Assembly (NCBI GenBank): GCA_022839625.1
Contig: JALHJL010000007.1
Location: 44,737-108,736, forward strand
Source of the DNA: Phycisphaerales bacterium
GTDB lineage: Bacteria; Planctomycetota; Phycisphaerae; UBA1845; Fen-1342
Length of the DNA stretch: 64,000 nucleotides
Direction of reading: 5' to 3'
In this document: positions 9,064-16,845 of the stretch, piece after piece
How the letters are laid out: each line of letters starts with the position of its first letter
Position numbering within the stretch: the stretch's first letter is position 1
Notes under the pieces: generated by a model
Told to the model about the DNA's origin: nothing
Database searches by the model: none
The model's input: only the letters and a program-made list of their open reading frames with translations
Position numbers and translations under genes: made by a program

Positions 9064-10353
9064 CTACGGGAACATGTCGCACGCATTGCACTGGAGAGTG
9101 ACCGAGTAATGCGAGCGCTCGCCGCCGCACTCGAACGGGGTCGTGTACTGCGGTGCAATCCAAATGTAATCCGCCGACGACGGCTCGCACGCCGTGCTCA
9201 ACACCACGACCTGGCAGGGACCGCCCTCGGCGTATTCGATCTCCAGGTCCGTGCAGTCCTCCCCGTCATCCCGAATCAGCATGACCTGGACGTCGAACTC
9301 GGCCTGGACCGTCACGGTGTAGGTCAGCGGCTCACCGATGCCGACGCTGATGCGGTACCAGTCCGTGTCGCGGTGGGTCCCGTCGTAGTAGCTCGTGCCG
9401 CAGACGGTCTCTCCGTCGGCAATGACGCCATACACCGGGGGAATCGATCCGCACCCACCATTCGCGTCCGTGTAGCAGGGCTCGCTTTCGTCGGACGCGC
9501 CCGGCGGACAGGGGACGGTACACGGCGGCGGCGGGGCAACGACGAGGTGGTACGCGCCGCAGGCGCCGCCATACCCGTCCACAACGATGTAGTAAGTGTG
9601 TCCGGCCAACAGGGACACGTATGAGAGCTTGGACACGTAGGGCGCCGGGAAGGACGCCGTCTCGCAGAGGTCGTCGTTGCACGCGATCGGCGGACCAGCA
9701 CAATCGCCTTCGTAAACATACAGCTTCGTGTCGTAGGCCGTCTCGTCCAGACAGAGCGTGATATCGACCACCGTGTCCAGCGCCGGCACATAACGGTAGA
9801 CGACGTCCGGCGAGCCCGGCTGATCGAAGGGGCAGATTTCGTCGTAGTCATCGGTGTAACCGCACGTGTTGCCCAGATCGTCGTAGGGCTCATCCGAAAT
9901 GACCTTGGGGTTGGAACACGTGTCGCCGGGCAGCACACACGGGTTGGGTTCACACGCGGTACCGGGGCCCAGGAACTCGCCCGTCAGAGAAGCCCCCTGG
10001 CTGAGCAGCCCCACGAAGGAATTAATGTCGCCGAAGTCGACCAAACCGTCGCGGTTGCAGTCGCAGTTGGCCCGTGCGCAATCGGGCACGGTCCCGCCCG
10101 ACAACACCAGCACGAAGGGGTTGATGTCGCCGAAGTCGACGTTGCCGTCGCAGTTGCTGTCGCCCACCAACGCCGGACACATCTCCGCCAGCACCGCGCG
10201 GCACTCTCCGTCGCTGAAGCAGCAGGCCCCGGGTTCCGGCCGGGGATCTGGACTAGGTGCTGCGGCGTCGGCCTGGGCACCGGTCGCCAGACCGAACGTC
10301 GCCACTGCCGCCAGGATGATCTGTGCCCTCGTGCAACGCTGTTTGATCTGCAT
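9064..10353 (-). CDS. Secreted protein with dockerin-like Ca-binding repeats
   Basis: A 429-residue exported protein. It begins with a signal peptide (hydrophobic run IILAAVATFGLATG, cleavage likely after AQA). After a short Cys-rich segment come two dockerin-type calcium loops, DSNCDGNVDFGDINPFV and DCNRDGLVDFGDINSFV (about residues 90-140), a repeat typical of planctomycete extracellular proteins. The rest contains two modules resembling bacterial pre-peptidase C-terminal beta-sandwich domains with paired cysteines; no protease is attached. Start ATG 10353 is fixed by GGGAGG seven nucleotides upstream and the signal peptide. Function is unknown; a surface or cell-wall location is likely. 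Confidence 0.85.
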   Translation of the reverse strand: MQIKQRCTRAQIILAAVATFGLATGAQADAAAPSPDPRPEPGACCFSDGECRAVLAEMCPALVGDSNCDGNVDFGDINPFVLVLSGGTVPDCARANCDCNRDGLVDFGDINSFVGLLSQGASLTGEFLGPGTACEPNPCVLPGDTCSNPKVISDEPYDDLGNTCGYTDDYDEICPFDQPGSPDVVYRYVPALDTVVDITLCLDETAYDTKLYVYEGDCAGPPIACNDDLCETASFPAPYVSKLSYVSLLAGHTYYIVVDGYGGACGAYHLVVAPPPPCTVPCPPGASDESEPCYTDANGGCGSIPPVYGVIADGETVCGTSYYDGTHRDTDWYRISVGIGEPLTYTVTVQAEFDVQVMLIRDDGEDCTDLEIEYAEGGPCQVVVLSTACEPSSADYIWIAPQYTTPFECGGERSHYSVTLQCNACDMFP

Positions 10354-10553
10354 GACCAACCTCCCGGGATGGAGCGCAATGGGGACGTGTGTGGCGATAT
10401 CGCCGCATCTCGCCGAATCGAGACGCGCCCGCGGCCATTTCGGCCAGGTCCATCCCCTTCTCCACCGTAGAGCCACTATACACGCTCCCCCTGCCCGACG
10501 CAATCGGGAAGCGCGGACACAACGCTTGTGTCGCCGGTCGCCGGCGCGTTCGC

Positions 10554-10582
10554 TTGTAGCCTTTGCGACGCGGCGCTAGTAT
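10554..10582 (+). promoter_or_regulatory. Candidate sigma-70 promoter for metK
   Basis: TTGTAG at 10554-10559 and TAGTAT at 10577-10582 with a 17-nt spacer, about 65 nt before the metK start. Both hexamers are partial matches, so this is a candidate only. No SAM riboswitch fold was recognised between it and metK. Confidence 0.35.
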
Positions 10583-10645
10583 ACCGGCCATTCACGGGCG
10601 CTCGTGGCGTCCACGCACCGGGCACAACATGACAAGGAGGCCACC

Positions 10646-11806
10646 TTGCCGCACAGCAAGCCCCGCAAGTACTTGTTTACGTCCGAGTCCGTCAGCATGG
10701 GCCATCCCGACAAGGTCGCCGACCAGATCTCCGACGCCATCCTCGACGCCCTGCTCAACCAGGACCCCCATTCGCGGGTCGCCCTCGAGACGCTCGTCTC
10801 GACCGGCATGGCGGTCATCGCGGGCGAAGTGACCACCCGGGCCTACGTGGAAATCCCCGACGTCGTCCGGGACACGATCAGGGAGATCGGATACATCTCA
10901 GGAGACATGGCGTTCGACTACGAGTCGTGCGCCGTGCTGACCTCGATCAAGCGGCAGTCGCCCGACATCGCGATGGGCGTCGACCGGGACGGGGCCGGCG
11001 ACCAGGGCATGATGTTCGGTTTTGCCTGCCGGGAGACGCAGCAGCTCATGCCGCTGCCGATCCACCTGGCCCATCGGCTGGTCGAGCACCACGTGGGCGT
11101 GCGACGCGAGGAGATCGTGCCCGGCCTGCGACCGGACGCCAAGTCTCAGGTCACCGTCGAGTACGAGGGCCTCAAGCCCACGCGCGTCGATACCGTCGTG
11201 TTCTCCACCCAACACACGGCGGCCTGGAACGAGCGGCAGCGCGAACTGGCCGAAGCCGTCACCTCCGAGATCATCAAGCCCGTCCTGGGCGACTTGTGGA
11301 ACCCCAAGATCACCGTCCACGTCAACCCGACGGGGCGGTTCGAGATCGGCGGCCCGCACGGCGACACGGGCGTGACCGGGCGGAAGATCATCGTGGACAC
11401 CTACGGCGGCCGCGGCCGACACGGGGGCGGCGCTTTCTCCGGCAAGGACCCCACCAAGGTCGATCGCTCCGGGGCGTACATGGCCCGCTACATCGCGAAG
11501 AACATCGTGGCCGCCGGGCTCGCGGAGGTCTGCGAGGTCCAGCTCTCGTATGCCATCGGCATTGCGGAGCCCACCAGCGTCTACGTCGCCACCGAAGGCA
11601 CGGGCAAGATCGACGAGGACAAGCTCCGCAAGCTGGTCCGCGAGCACTTCCCGCTCACGCCGCGGGCCATGATCGATCACCTGCAACTCCGCCGCCCCAT
11701 CTATCGCGAGACCGCCCGCCACGGCCACTTCGGCCGCGAGCTGCCCACCTTCACGTGGGAGAAGACGGACAAGGCGGCGGTGTTGCGCAAGGCGGCCGGC
11801 GGCTAG
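10646..11806 (+). CDS. metK: S-adenosylmethionine synthetase
   Basis: Makes SAM from methionine and ATP. The 386-residue protein is a full-length MetK: substrate motif SVSMGHPDKVADQISDAILD at the N-terminus, ATP-binding GDQGMMFGFA, GGPHGDTGVTGRKIIVDTYGG, and the P-loop-like GGGAFSGKDPTKVDRSGAY. The start is TTG at 10646: AAGGAGG at 10634-10640 lies five nucleotides before it, and translation then begins PHSKPRKYLFTSESV, matching the family. The longer GTG start at 10604 would place the Shine-Dalgarno inside the gene. Monocistronic; prfB follows in the same direction after 114 nt. Confidence 0.95.
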   Translation: MPHSKPRKYLFTSESVSMGHPDKVADQISDAILDALLNQDPHSRVALETLVSTGMAVIAGEVTTRAYVEIPDVVRDTIREIGYISGDMAFDYESCAVLTSIKRQSPDIAMGVDRDGAGDQGMMFGFACRETQQLMPLPIHLAHRLVEHHVGVRREEIVPGLRPDAKSQVTVEYEGLKPTRVDTVVFSTQHTAAWNERQRELAEAVTSEIIKPVLGDLWNPKITVHVNPTGRFEIGGPHGDTGVTGRKIIVDTYGGRGRHGGGAFSGKDPTKVDRSGAYMARYIAKNIVAAGLAEVCEVQLSYAIGIAEPTSVYVATEGTGKIDEDKLRKLVREHFPLTPRAMIDHLQLRRPIYRETARHGHFGRELPTFTWEKTDKAAVLRKAAGG

Positions 11807-11920
11807 AATGTAATGGTCGCGGCAGTGGTCCGGCTTGGTCCGGGCCGGAGAGGACTGCGTAGCCCTCCACGGCCGGGACAGAGCTCGGCCGCTGCCCGGC
11901 TGGCATCCGAGGGAACGTCT

Positions 11921-13040
11921 ATGCCTGTCACCTACGAAGACCCAGCGGCGACCCTACGCCAGCTCAGCACGCGCATTCACGCCATCCGGGACTCCCTTTG
12001 ACCTGCCGGCCAAGACCGCCCGGCTTGACCACCTCGCGGCGGAGATGGGCCGCCCCGATTTCTGGAACAACCAGGAGACGGCGCGGCACGTCGTCGCCGA
12101 GCTGAAGACCCTGCGCGCCCAGGTCGAGCCCGTGCAGGAGCTGCTGCGCCGCGTCGAGGACGCGGAGGTGCTGGTCGAGCTGGTCTCCGAGCAAGGCGAT
12201 GAACAGGCCCGCGCCGAGTTGCAGCGCGAGCTCGATCTGCTGAACCTCAAGACCGACCAGGTCGAGCTGCTCACGCTGCTGGCGGGCGAAAACGACACGC
12301 GCAACTGCTTCTTCAGCATCCAGGCCGGTGCCGGCGGAGTCGACGCCTGCGACTTCGCCGAGATGCTCCTGCGCATGTACCTCATGTACTTCGAGTCCAC
12401 CGGCCTGCAAGCATCGGAGGTCGATCGCCGTCCGGGCGAGGAAGCGGGTATCCAGTCCGTCACCTTGTTCGTCGAAGGTCCATACGCCTACGGCTACCTG
12501 TCCTGCGAGGTCGGCGTTCACCGCCTCGTGCGGCTCAGTCCGTTCAATGCGCAGCGCAAGCGTCAGACCTCCTTCGTCGCCGTAGACTGCCTGCCCGAGT
12601 TTGAGGAGGCCAAGATCACGCTCGCGGAGGCCGATCTGGACATCGAGTTCTTCCGCCGCGCGTCCGGCGCCGGCGGCCAGAATGTCAACAAGGTGGCCAC
12701 CGCCGTTCGCATCCGACATCGGCCTACCGGGGTGATGGTCGAGTGCGTAAACGAGCGCAGCCAGGCCCAGAACAAGCGCGTGGCCCTCAGCCTGCTGCAA
12801 TCCCGGCTCGAGCAAATGGAGAAGGCCAAGCAAGACGCGGAGCTGGCGAAGCTCTACAGCGAGAAGGGCGAGATCGCCTGGGGCCACCAGATTCGCAGCT
12901 ACGTCATTCACGGCTCGACCATTCACGTGAAGGACCACCGCACGAACTTGGCCATCGCCGACGTGCAGCGCGTGCTCAACGGCGACTTGCAGCCCTACAT
13001 CGACGCCCGCCTCCGGCAGCGGTTGAAGACCGGCAAGTAG
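11921..13040 (+). CDS. prfB: Peptide chain release factor 2, with programmed +1 frameshift
   Basis: RF2 recognises UGA and UAA and releases the finished peptide. The coding sequence is join(11921-11998, 12000-13040), 372 residues: frame 1 encodes 26 residues ending DSL, then CTT TGA C at 11996-12002, the classical prfB slip site, after which reading in +1 gives DLPAKTARLD. When RF2 is scarce, ribosomes pause at UGA and shift; this is autoregulation. A weak internal Shine-Dalgarno, GGGA at 11988-11991, precedes the slip by four nucleotides. The SPF anticodon-like tripeptide (RLSPFNAQRKR) and the GGQ motif (SGAGGQNVNKVATAV) confirm RF2. GAGGGA at 11909-11914 precedes ATG 11921. Confidence 0.96.
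11988..12002 (+). promoter_or_regulatory. prfB recoding signal (GGGA spacer CTT TGA C)
   Basis: The slip heptamer CTTTGAC covers 11996-12002, with the in-frame UGA at 11999-12001. The stimulatory Shine-Dalgarno-like GGGA is weaker than the AGGGGG of E. coli and is placed four rather than three nucleotides upstream. Confidence 0.9.
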
Positions 13041-13283
13041 CCCGCCGCGGGCGTGTCAGTCCCCCGCCCCGAGCCGCCGACGGCGGACGCGGGCCGGGGT
13101 GTCCGCGCAACGGCGACGCCGACCGGACCTCGGAATAACGGCCGTGGCCCCGCGAATACCGACAGGGAGCGGTGCGCCGGCGCGCGAAGGCCGGAAGAGC
13201 GGTTCGTTCGTCGGGCGGGCGCGGTACGATTCCGACGCGGCATCCGCTTCGTCGCCGGTGCGGCCTGGTCAAGGAACGAAACG

Positions 13284-13754
13284 ATGGGCACGCCCCTGAT
13301 CCCGACGGCGCTCGCCTCCGTCCTGTTGCTTGCTGACGGCGTAGAGGTCGTTGGACCGTGCCTGCTGTTTGTCGTGGCGCCGATCGTGCAGGCCGTCATC
13401 TGCTGGAAGCTGGTCGGTGCTTTCGACTCCATCCCGCCGCACTACCGCTTTCAGGAGCCGGGCCACGTCTGGCTGCTGATGGTGCCGCTGTTCAACCTGT
13501 ACTGGAACTTCCGGGTCTTCCCCGCGCTCGCCGAGTCCTTTCAGGTCTACTTCTATTCGCGCGGAATCGCAGATGTCGAGGACTGCGGCGAGCGCCTGGC
13601 GCGCTGGTACTGCTACTTGGCGCCGACGTTCATCATCCCCTGCCTCAACCTCGCGACGGGCATCGCCGGCCTGGTCGTTCTGATCCTGTTTCTGGTCGAA
13701 GCGGGCCAGCTTAAGAACCAAATCATCGCGACCGAGCGGGCCACGCCCCCGTAG
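13284..13754 (+). CDS. DUF4328-like membrane protein
   Basis: A 156-residue integral membrane protein with about four hydrophobic segments: residues about 5-20, 27-45 (CLLFVVAPIVQAVICWKLV), 65-82 (VWLLMVPLFNLYWNFRVF) and 115-145. It resembles DUF4328-type proteins of unknown function. AAGGAA at 13271-13276 precedes ATG 13284; the open frame extends upstream to 13053 but that part is Arg/Pro-rich and not protein-like. It follows prfB by 243 nt and is followed by a hairpin. No function can be assigned. Confidence 0.7.
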   Translation: MGTPLIPTALASVLLLADGVEVVGPCLLFVVAPIVQAVICWKLVGAFDSIPPHYRFQEPGHVWLLMVPLFNLYWNFRVFPALAESFQVYFYSRGIADVEDCGERLARWYCYLAPTFIIPCLNLATGIAGLVVLILFLVEAGQLKNQIIATERATPP

Positions 13755-13776
13755 CGTCGGACCTCCGTGTCCGACG
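13755..13776. terminator. Hairpin between converging genes
   Basis: CGTCGGAC at 13755-13762 pairs with GTCCGACG at 13769-13776 around a six-base loop, followed on the plus strand by TTCTTC. It sits between the membrane-protein gene and the converging methylase gene and could terminate from both sides. Confidence 0.5.
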
Positions 13777-13825
13777 TTCTTCGACCCGAACGGAAGTCTC
13801 GCCGGACGCCCGCTACGGTGGGCTG

Positions 13826-16672
13826 TTATCTCGTGGCGTCATCAACGGCCTGCATCTCCTCCGTCGTCAGGCCATAGAGCCGGTACACCAGCCGGTCGAT
13901 CCGGCGGTCGGTCGCATCGATGCGCCGCTGGAGCGCGGCCTTCGCGCGGGACGTCTGCGCCACCGCCAGCGACCGGTGCAGCTCGAGCATCTGCTGGACA
14001 AGGCGCACCAGCCGGTCGTGCCGGGCCGCTTCGCGGGGCTCCGTGCGATTCGGCATCCGGATGGGCAGCTCCCGCAGCGCCCGGACCTTCACCTGTGGAA
14101 ACGCGCGCTGTCGCGATTCGTGCACCGTTTGGGTGTAGACGTACCGCATCAAGCGCGAGTTCAGAATCCCTACGAGGTACCGGACATCCGTACCCTCGCG
14201 CGGGCCATACAGCGCCAGCAGCGAGTTGCGGAAGTACCGCGCCCCCACCCGCGGACCGACGATCGGGAAGGGCGCCGTCTGGCGAATCACGAAACGCGCC
14301 GCCGCGTAGGCAGTCCCGCGGCCGATCCGGAAGTACTCCCCGGCTTGCGGCTCATAGTCCCGCTTCAGGGCTTTCCGCGGCGGCTCACACCGGTAGCGCG
14401 AGATTTGCCTGCCCTCCAGCACCGGGACGCACCCGGCCCGGCGATTTCCAAGCGGCACGATGAGCCGGCGCGCAGAGTTGCCTGTGTGCACGCCGGGATC
14501 GCCCACCAGCCTGCCAAGCGAGACGCCGTGCAACCACACTTTGGCCAGCAAGGCCGCGTGCCCCGCGCGCCCCCAGGCATCGCCGTCCGCGCAGCATTGC
14601 GTGCCGCTGCGCCCATCCGCATGGACGATGGTCGTCGATCCGCGATAGCTACGGTCGGCCACGAACGTCAGCGCCGGCGTCACGGCGCCCGCGAACACAC
14701 CCTCGCCCCAGTAGCGGACCTCGCGCAGCCCCGCGTGCTGCGCGAGCAGCGCGCGAACCGGCGCGTACCCTGCCAGGTGTCCGACCTGATCGGGCACCAC
14801 AAAGGCGACGTACCGGCGGGCGAGGCGCCCGACCGCCGCCTCGATGAACATCCCGTGGGCGGTCAGCCACCCTGCACTGCGGTAGCGGCGGCGGAAGTAC
14901 TCCCGCTCCGCGGTCGAGATGCGCACCGCCCGGCGACCTGAAAACGACAGGTACGGCGGGTTGCCGATGACCACGTCGAATCCCCGCCGCGGCACAGCGC
15001 ATTGGACATCGGGCCCGCCCATATTCTTGCCAGAAGCCCGCGGCTCTGGCCGCGTACACCGAAAGACGCCCGGAAACTCCGCGGCCCAGTCAAAGGCACG
15101 GATGCGCCGGCGTTCCGCGGCACCGAGCGCCGCCGCCGCCGCGCCGTCGTAGAAATCCGGCCCGATCAGTGCATTGCCGCACTTGATGTTGTCACTGAGG
15201 TCCGGCAGCGTCCGCCCGCGCGACGGGCATCGATCACCGCCGGCCGCTCGGACGGGCTCCTCCTCGACGAGCTTGAGCAGCAGCGCACGCCTGGTCACTT
15301 CGACCGCCTGCCGGTCGATGTCGACGCCGAAGACGTGGTCCAGCAGGATGCGTTTGCGCTCTCGGAAGGTCAGCCGCCAGGCGTGGTCGGGGCCCCGACA
15401 CATTTTGGATCTTAGATTTTGGATTTTGGATTGGTGGGCCGATACGCCGCCCGCGGTCCCTTGGCCTCTTGCTCCCTTGATCCCTCGCTCCCTTGATCCC
15501 TTAATCCCTTCAATCTGTTCCACATACCGCGCTCGATACCAGTCAAGCAGGTGCTCATACGCAGCAAGCAGGAATGCTCCGCAGCCGCAGGCCGGATCCA
15601 GAATCCTCAACGGCCCGGGGATCGGGACTCGGGGCTGGGGGCTTGGGACGAGGGTGCCTTCCGTCGCAGCGCGGCGAGAAGCGCGCTCAGGAGTTGTCCG
15701 ACCTGTTGGCAAAGCTCCCAGGCCGCGAGGACCGCGTCTCGGTCCAGCAACTTGAGCCGCACCGCCAGCGTCAGATGCGTTTCCAGCTCCGCCAGTGAGC
15801 CGCGCGCCATCGAGAGATGATGGAGATAGTCGCCCCGATGCGTTCGGCTGTGCCCCTCCGCTGCGTTCGCCGGGATCGACACCGCCGCCCGTTGAATCTG
15901 GGCGGTCAGCCCGTAACGCTCTTGGGGCGGCAATGTCTTCGCCAGCCGGTACACGTGCTCCACGAGGTCCATCGCGTTCTGCCACACTTGCAGATCGCGC
16001 TAGTGCCTGATCGCCATATGCCATGCCTCCTAGACCCCAGGGCCCGAGCCCCGAGTCCCCAGTCCCGGGCCCCGGAACCCGCTCTTCCAGCAAGACGCCG
16101 ACGGTGTTCTTGACGATGTAGTCCACCACGCACTTTGGCGTGTAATAGGCGCCGGCCCTCCGGCGCGCCCGCGGTTTGTCTTCGATCTCGGCTCGGCCTG
16201 TGGCCGGTGTTCCGATGCCCCGGTCCAGAAACAGCTCGTACACTCGGCCAAGGACCGCCGGCGACAGCGCCGAGAAATCGACGTCGGCGGCAGGGGAGTG
16301 CAGGCTCGAAATGATCTCGCCGAGGACCTCGCCGTCCACGGGGAAGTCGATGCTGCAACTCCCCGTTGGCTCAAGCCGGCTCGCCGGCAATCGCACACGG
16401 CCGTGACCCGCGCACAGCGGCACGCATCTGCCGCGCGGCTCGACGCCGCGTTCCTCGCACATGCGCTGAAAGATGAGCCCACTGATGATGCCGTGCACGA
16501 TGTCGCCGAGCACATCGTCCGCCACGCGCGGGTTGCGCGACGCGAGATTCCCGGTCAATGCCGCCCGCCAACGCTCGACCGCTTGCAGCAATTCGGCTTC
16601 GGCCCGCGCAGCAGCTTTGGATTCCGCCAACACGCTCAGTTCTTCGAATCGGGCTCCGCCGCGCGGCAACAC
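13826..16672 (-). CDS. Eco57I/TaqI-like DNA adenine methylase, with in-frame insertions
   Basis: N6-adenine DNA methyltransferase of the type IIG/TaqI class. SAM motif I (ILDPACGCGAFLLAAYEHLL) maps near 15581-15612, catalytic motif IV NPPYLSF at 14951-14962, followed by a TaqI-like target-recognition domain and helical C-terminus. Upstream are the AGAYYTPKCVVDYIVKNTVG segment and a helical N-terminal region, but no PD-(D/E)xK nuclease domain, so restriction activity looks lost. Between LLEER and PLRILD the frame runs through about 155 low-complexity residues encoded by an inserted IVS-like element; a second Gly/Lys/Arg-rich insertion lies at about 15400-15512. Part of the N-terminal region also seems deleted. 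The start is uncertain: GTGs at 16813, 16672 and 16633 have no clear ribosome site. Possibly a decayed gene. Confidence 0.65.
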   Translation of the reverse strand: MLPRGGARFEELSVLAESKAAARAEAELLQAVERWRAALTGNLASRNPRVADDVLGDIVHGIISGLIFQRMCEERGVEPRGRCVPLCAGHGRVRLPASRLEPTGSCSIDFPVDGEVLGEIISSLHSPAADVDFSALSPAVLGRVYELFLDRGIGTPATGRAEIEDKPRARRRAGAYYTPKCVVDYIVKNTVGVLLEERVPGPGTGDSGLGPWGLGGMAYGDQALARSASVAERDGPRGARVPAGEDIAAPRALRADRPDSTGGGVDPGERSGGAQPNASGRLSPSSLDGARLTGGAGNASDAGGAAQVAGPRRGPRGLGALPTGRTTPERASRRAATEGTLVPSPQPRVPIPGPLRILDPACGCGAFLLAAYEHLLDWYRARYVEQIEGIKGSRERGIKGARGQGTAGGVSAHQSKIQNLRSKMCRGPDHAWRLTFRERKRILLDHVFGVDIDRQAVEVTRRALLLKLVEEEPVRAAGGDRCPSRGRTLPDLSDNIKCGNALIGPDFYDGAAAAALGAAERRRIRAFDWAAEFPGVFRCTRPEPRASGKNMGGPDVQCAVPRRGFDVVIGNPPYLSFSGRRAVRISTAEREYFRRRYRSAGWLTAHGMFIEAAVGRLARRYVAFVVPDQVGHLAGYAPVRALLAQHAGLREVRYWGEGVFAGAVTPALTFVADRSYRGSTTIVHADGRSGTQCCADGDAWGRAGHAALLAKVWLHGVSLGRLVGDPGVHTGNSARRLIVPLGNRRAGCVPVLEGRQISRYRCEPPRKALKRDYEPQAGEYFRIGRGTAYAAARFVIRQTAPFPIVGPRVGARYFRNSLLALYGPREGTDVRYLVGILNSRLMRYVYTQTVHESRQRAFPQVKVRALRELPIRMPNRTEPREAARHDRLVRLVQQMLELHRSLAVAQTSRAKAALQRRIDATDRRIDRLVYRLYGLTTEEMQAVDDATR
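15400..15512 (-). repeat. Low-complexity insertion in the methylase gene
   Basis: On the minus strand this reads as tandem GGGATCAAGGGAGC-like units (15462-15510) followed by repeats of AAAATCC (15403-15437). Encoded residues (IEGIKGSRERGIKGARGQ and QSKIQNLRSKM) interrupt a region where homologues run from the LLDWYRARYVE helix to WRLTFRERKRILLDHVFGVDID. The frame is kept. Confidence 0.6.
15607..15987 (-). pseudogene. Four-helix-bundle protein (23S rRNA IVS type) nested in the methylase gene
   Basis: Encodes a four-helix bundle protein of the 23S rRNA intervening-sequence (S23) family: DLQVWQNAMDLVEHVY, ERYGLTAQIQRAAVSIPANA, AEGHSR and a long C-terminal helix pair match family hallmarks. It lies on the same strand as the methylase but in another frame. 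The family's usual start is visible: ATG at 16017 preceded by AGGAGG (16031-16026, eight nucleotides away), reading MAIRH, but codon 6, normally Tyr (TAC/TAT), is TAG at 16002-16000. Translation could restart at GTG 15987 (126 residues), so it is either a pseudogene or shortened. Relatives include the Avd accessory protein of diversity-generating retroelements; no reverse transcriptase is present. Confidence 0.7.
15612..16072 (-). mobile_element. IVS-like element with inverted-repeat ends
   Basis: The four-helix-bundle gene is bounded by imperfect inverted repeats of about 37 bp: 15612-15649 and 16036-16072. Both contain GGCCCGGG, a short variable part, GGGACTCGGGGCT, then a G-rich stretch. 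Paired in RNA they would form a long stem, as intervening sequences do in 23S rRNA. The element lies between methylase codons for LLEER and PLRILD and keeps the host frame. No clear target-site duplication was found. Confidence 0.6.
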
Positions 16673-16845
16673 CCGCGGTCGCGGCGCGCTGCGTAGCCTA
16701 CTCGTGCCCCGTTCGACAACAAAGCGGCGGCACCGACGTTCTCGGCCGGCGCCGCCGCAAGCGGAGGCAGATGTGCACGGATGATGGCGCCCCAGGGAGG
16801 GCCCCGGCGGCACGGTGTCGCCGGGCTGCCCTCCGACCGGGCGTG

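Noticed and set aside
10354..10645. SAM riboswitch upstream of metK
   Set aside because: The sequence contains no recognisable SAM-I/II/III core, and metK has a plain ribosome site and a candidate promoter nearby.
13826..16672. Active type IIG restriction-modification enzyme
   Set aside because: Motifs I and IV are present but no PD-(D/E)xK nuclease domain is visible and the N-terminal part is shortened, so only a methylase, possibly decayed, is supported.
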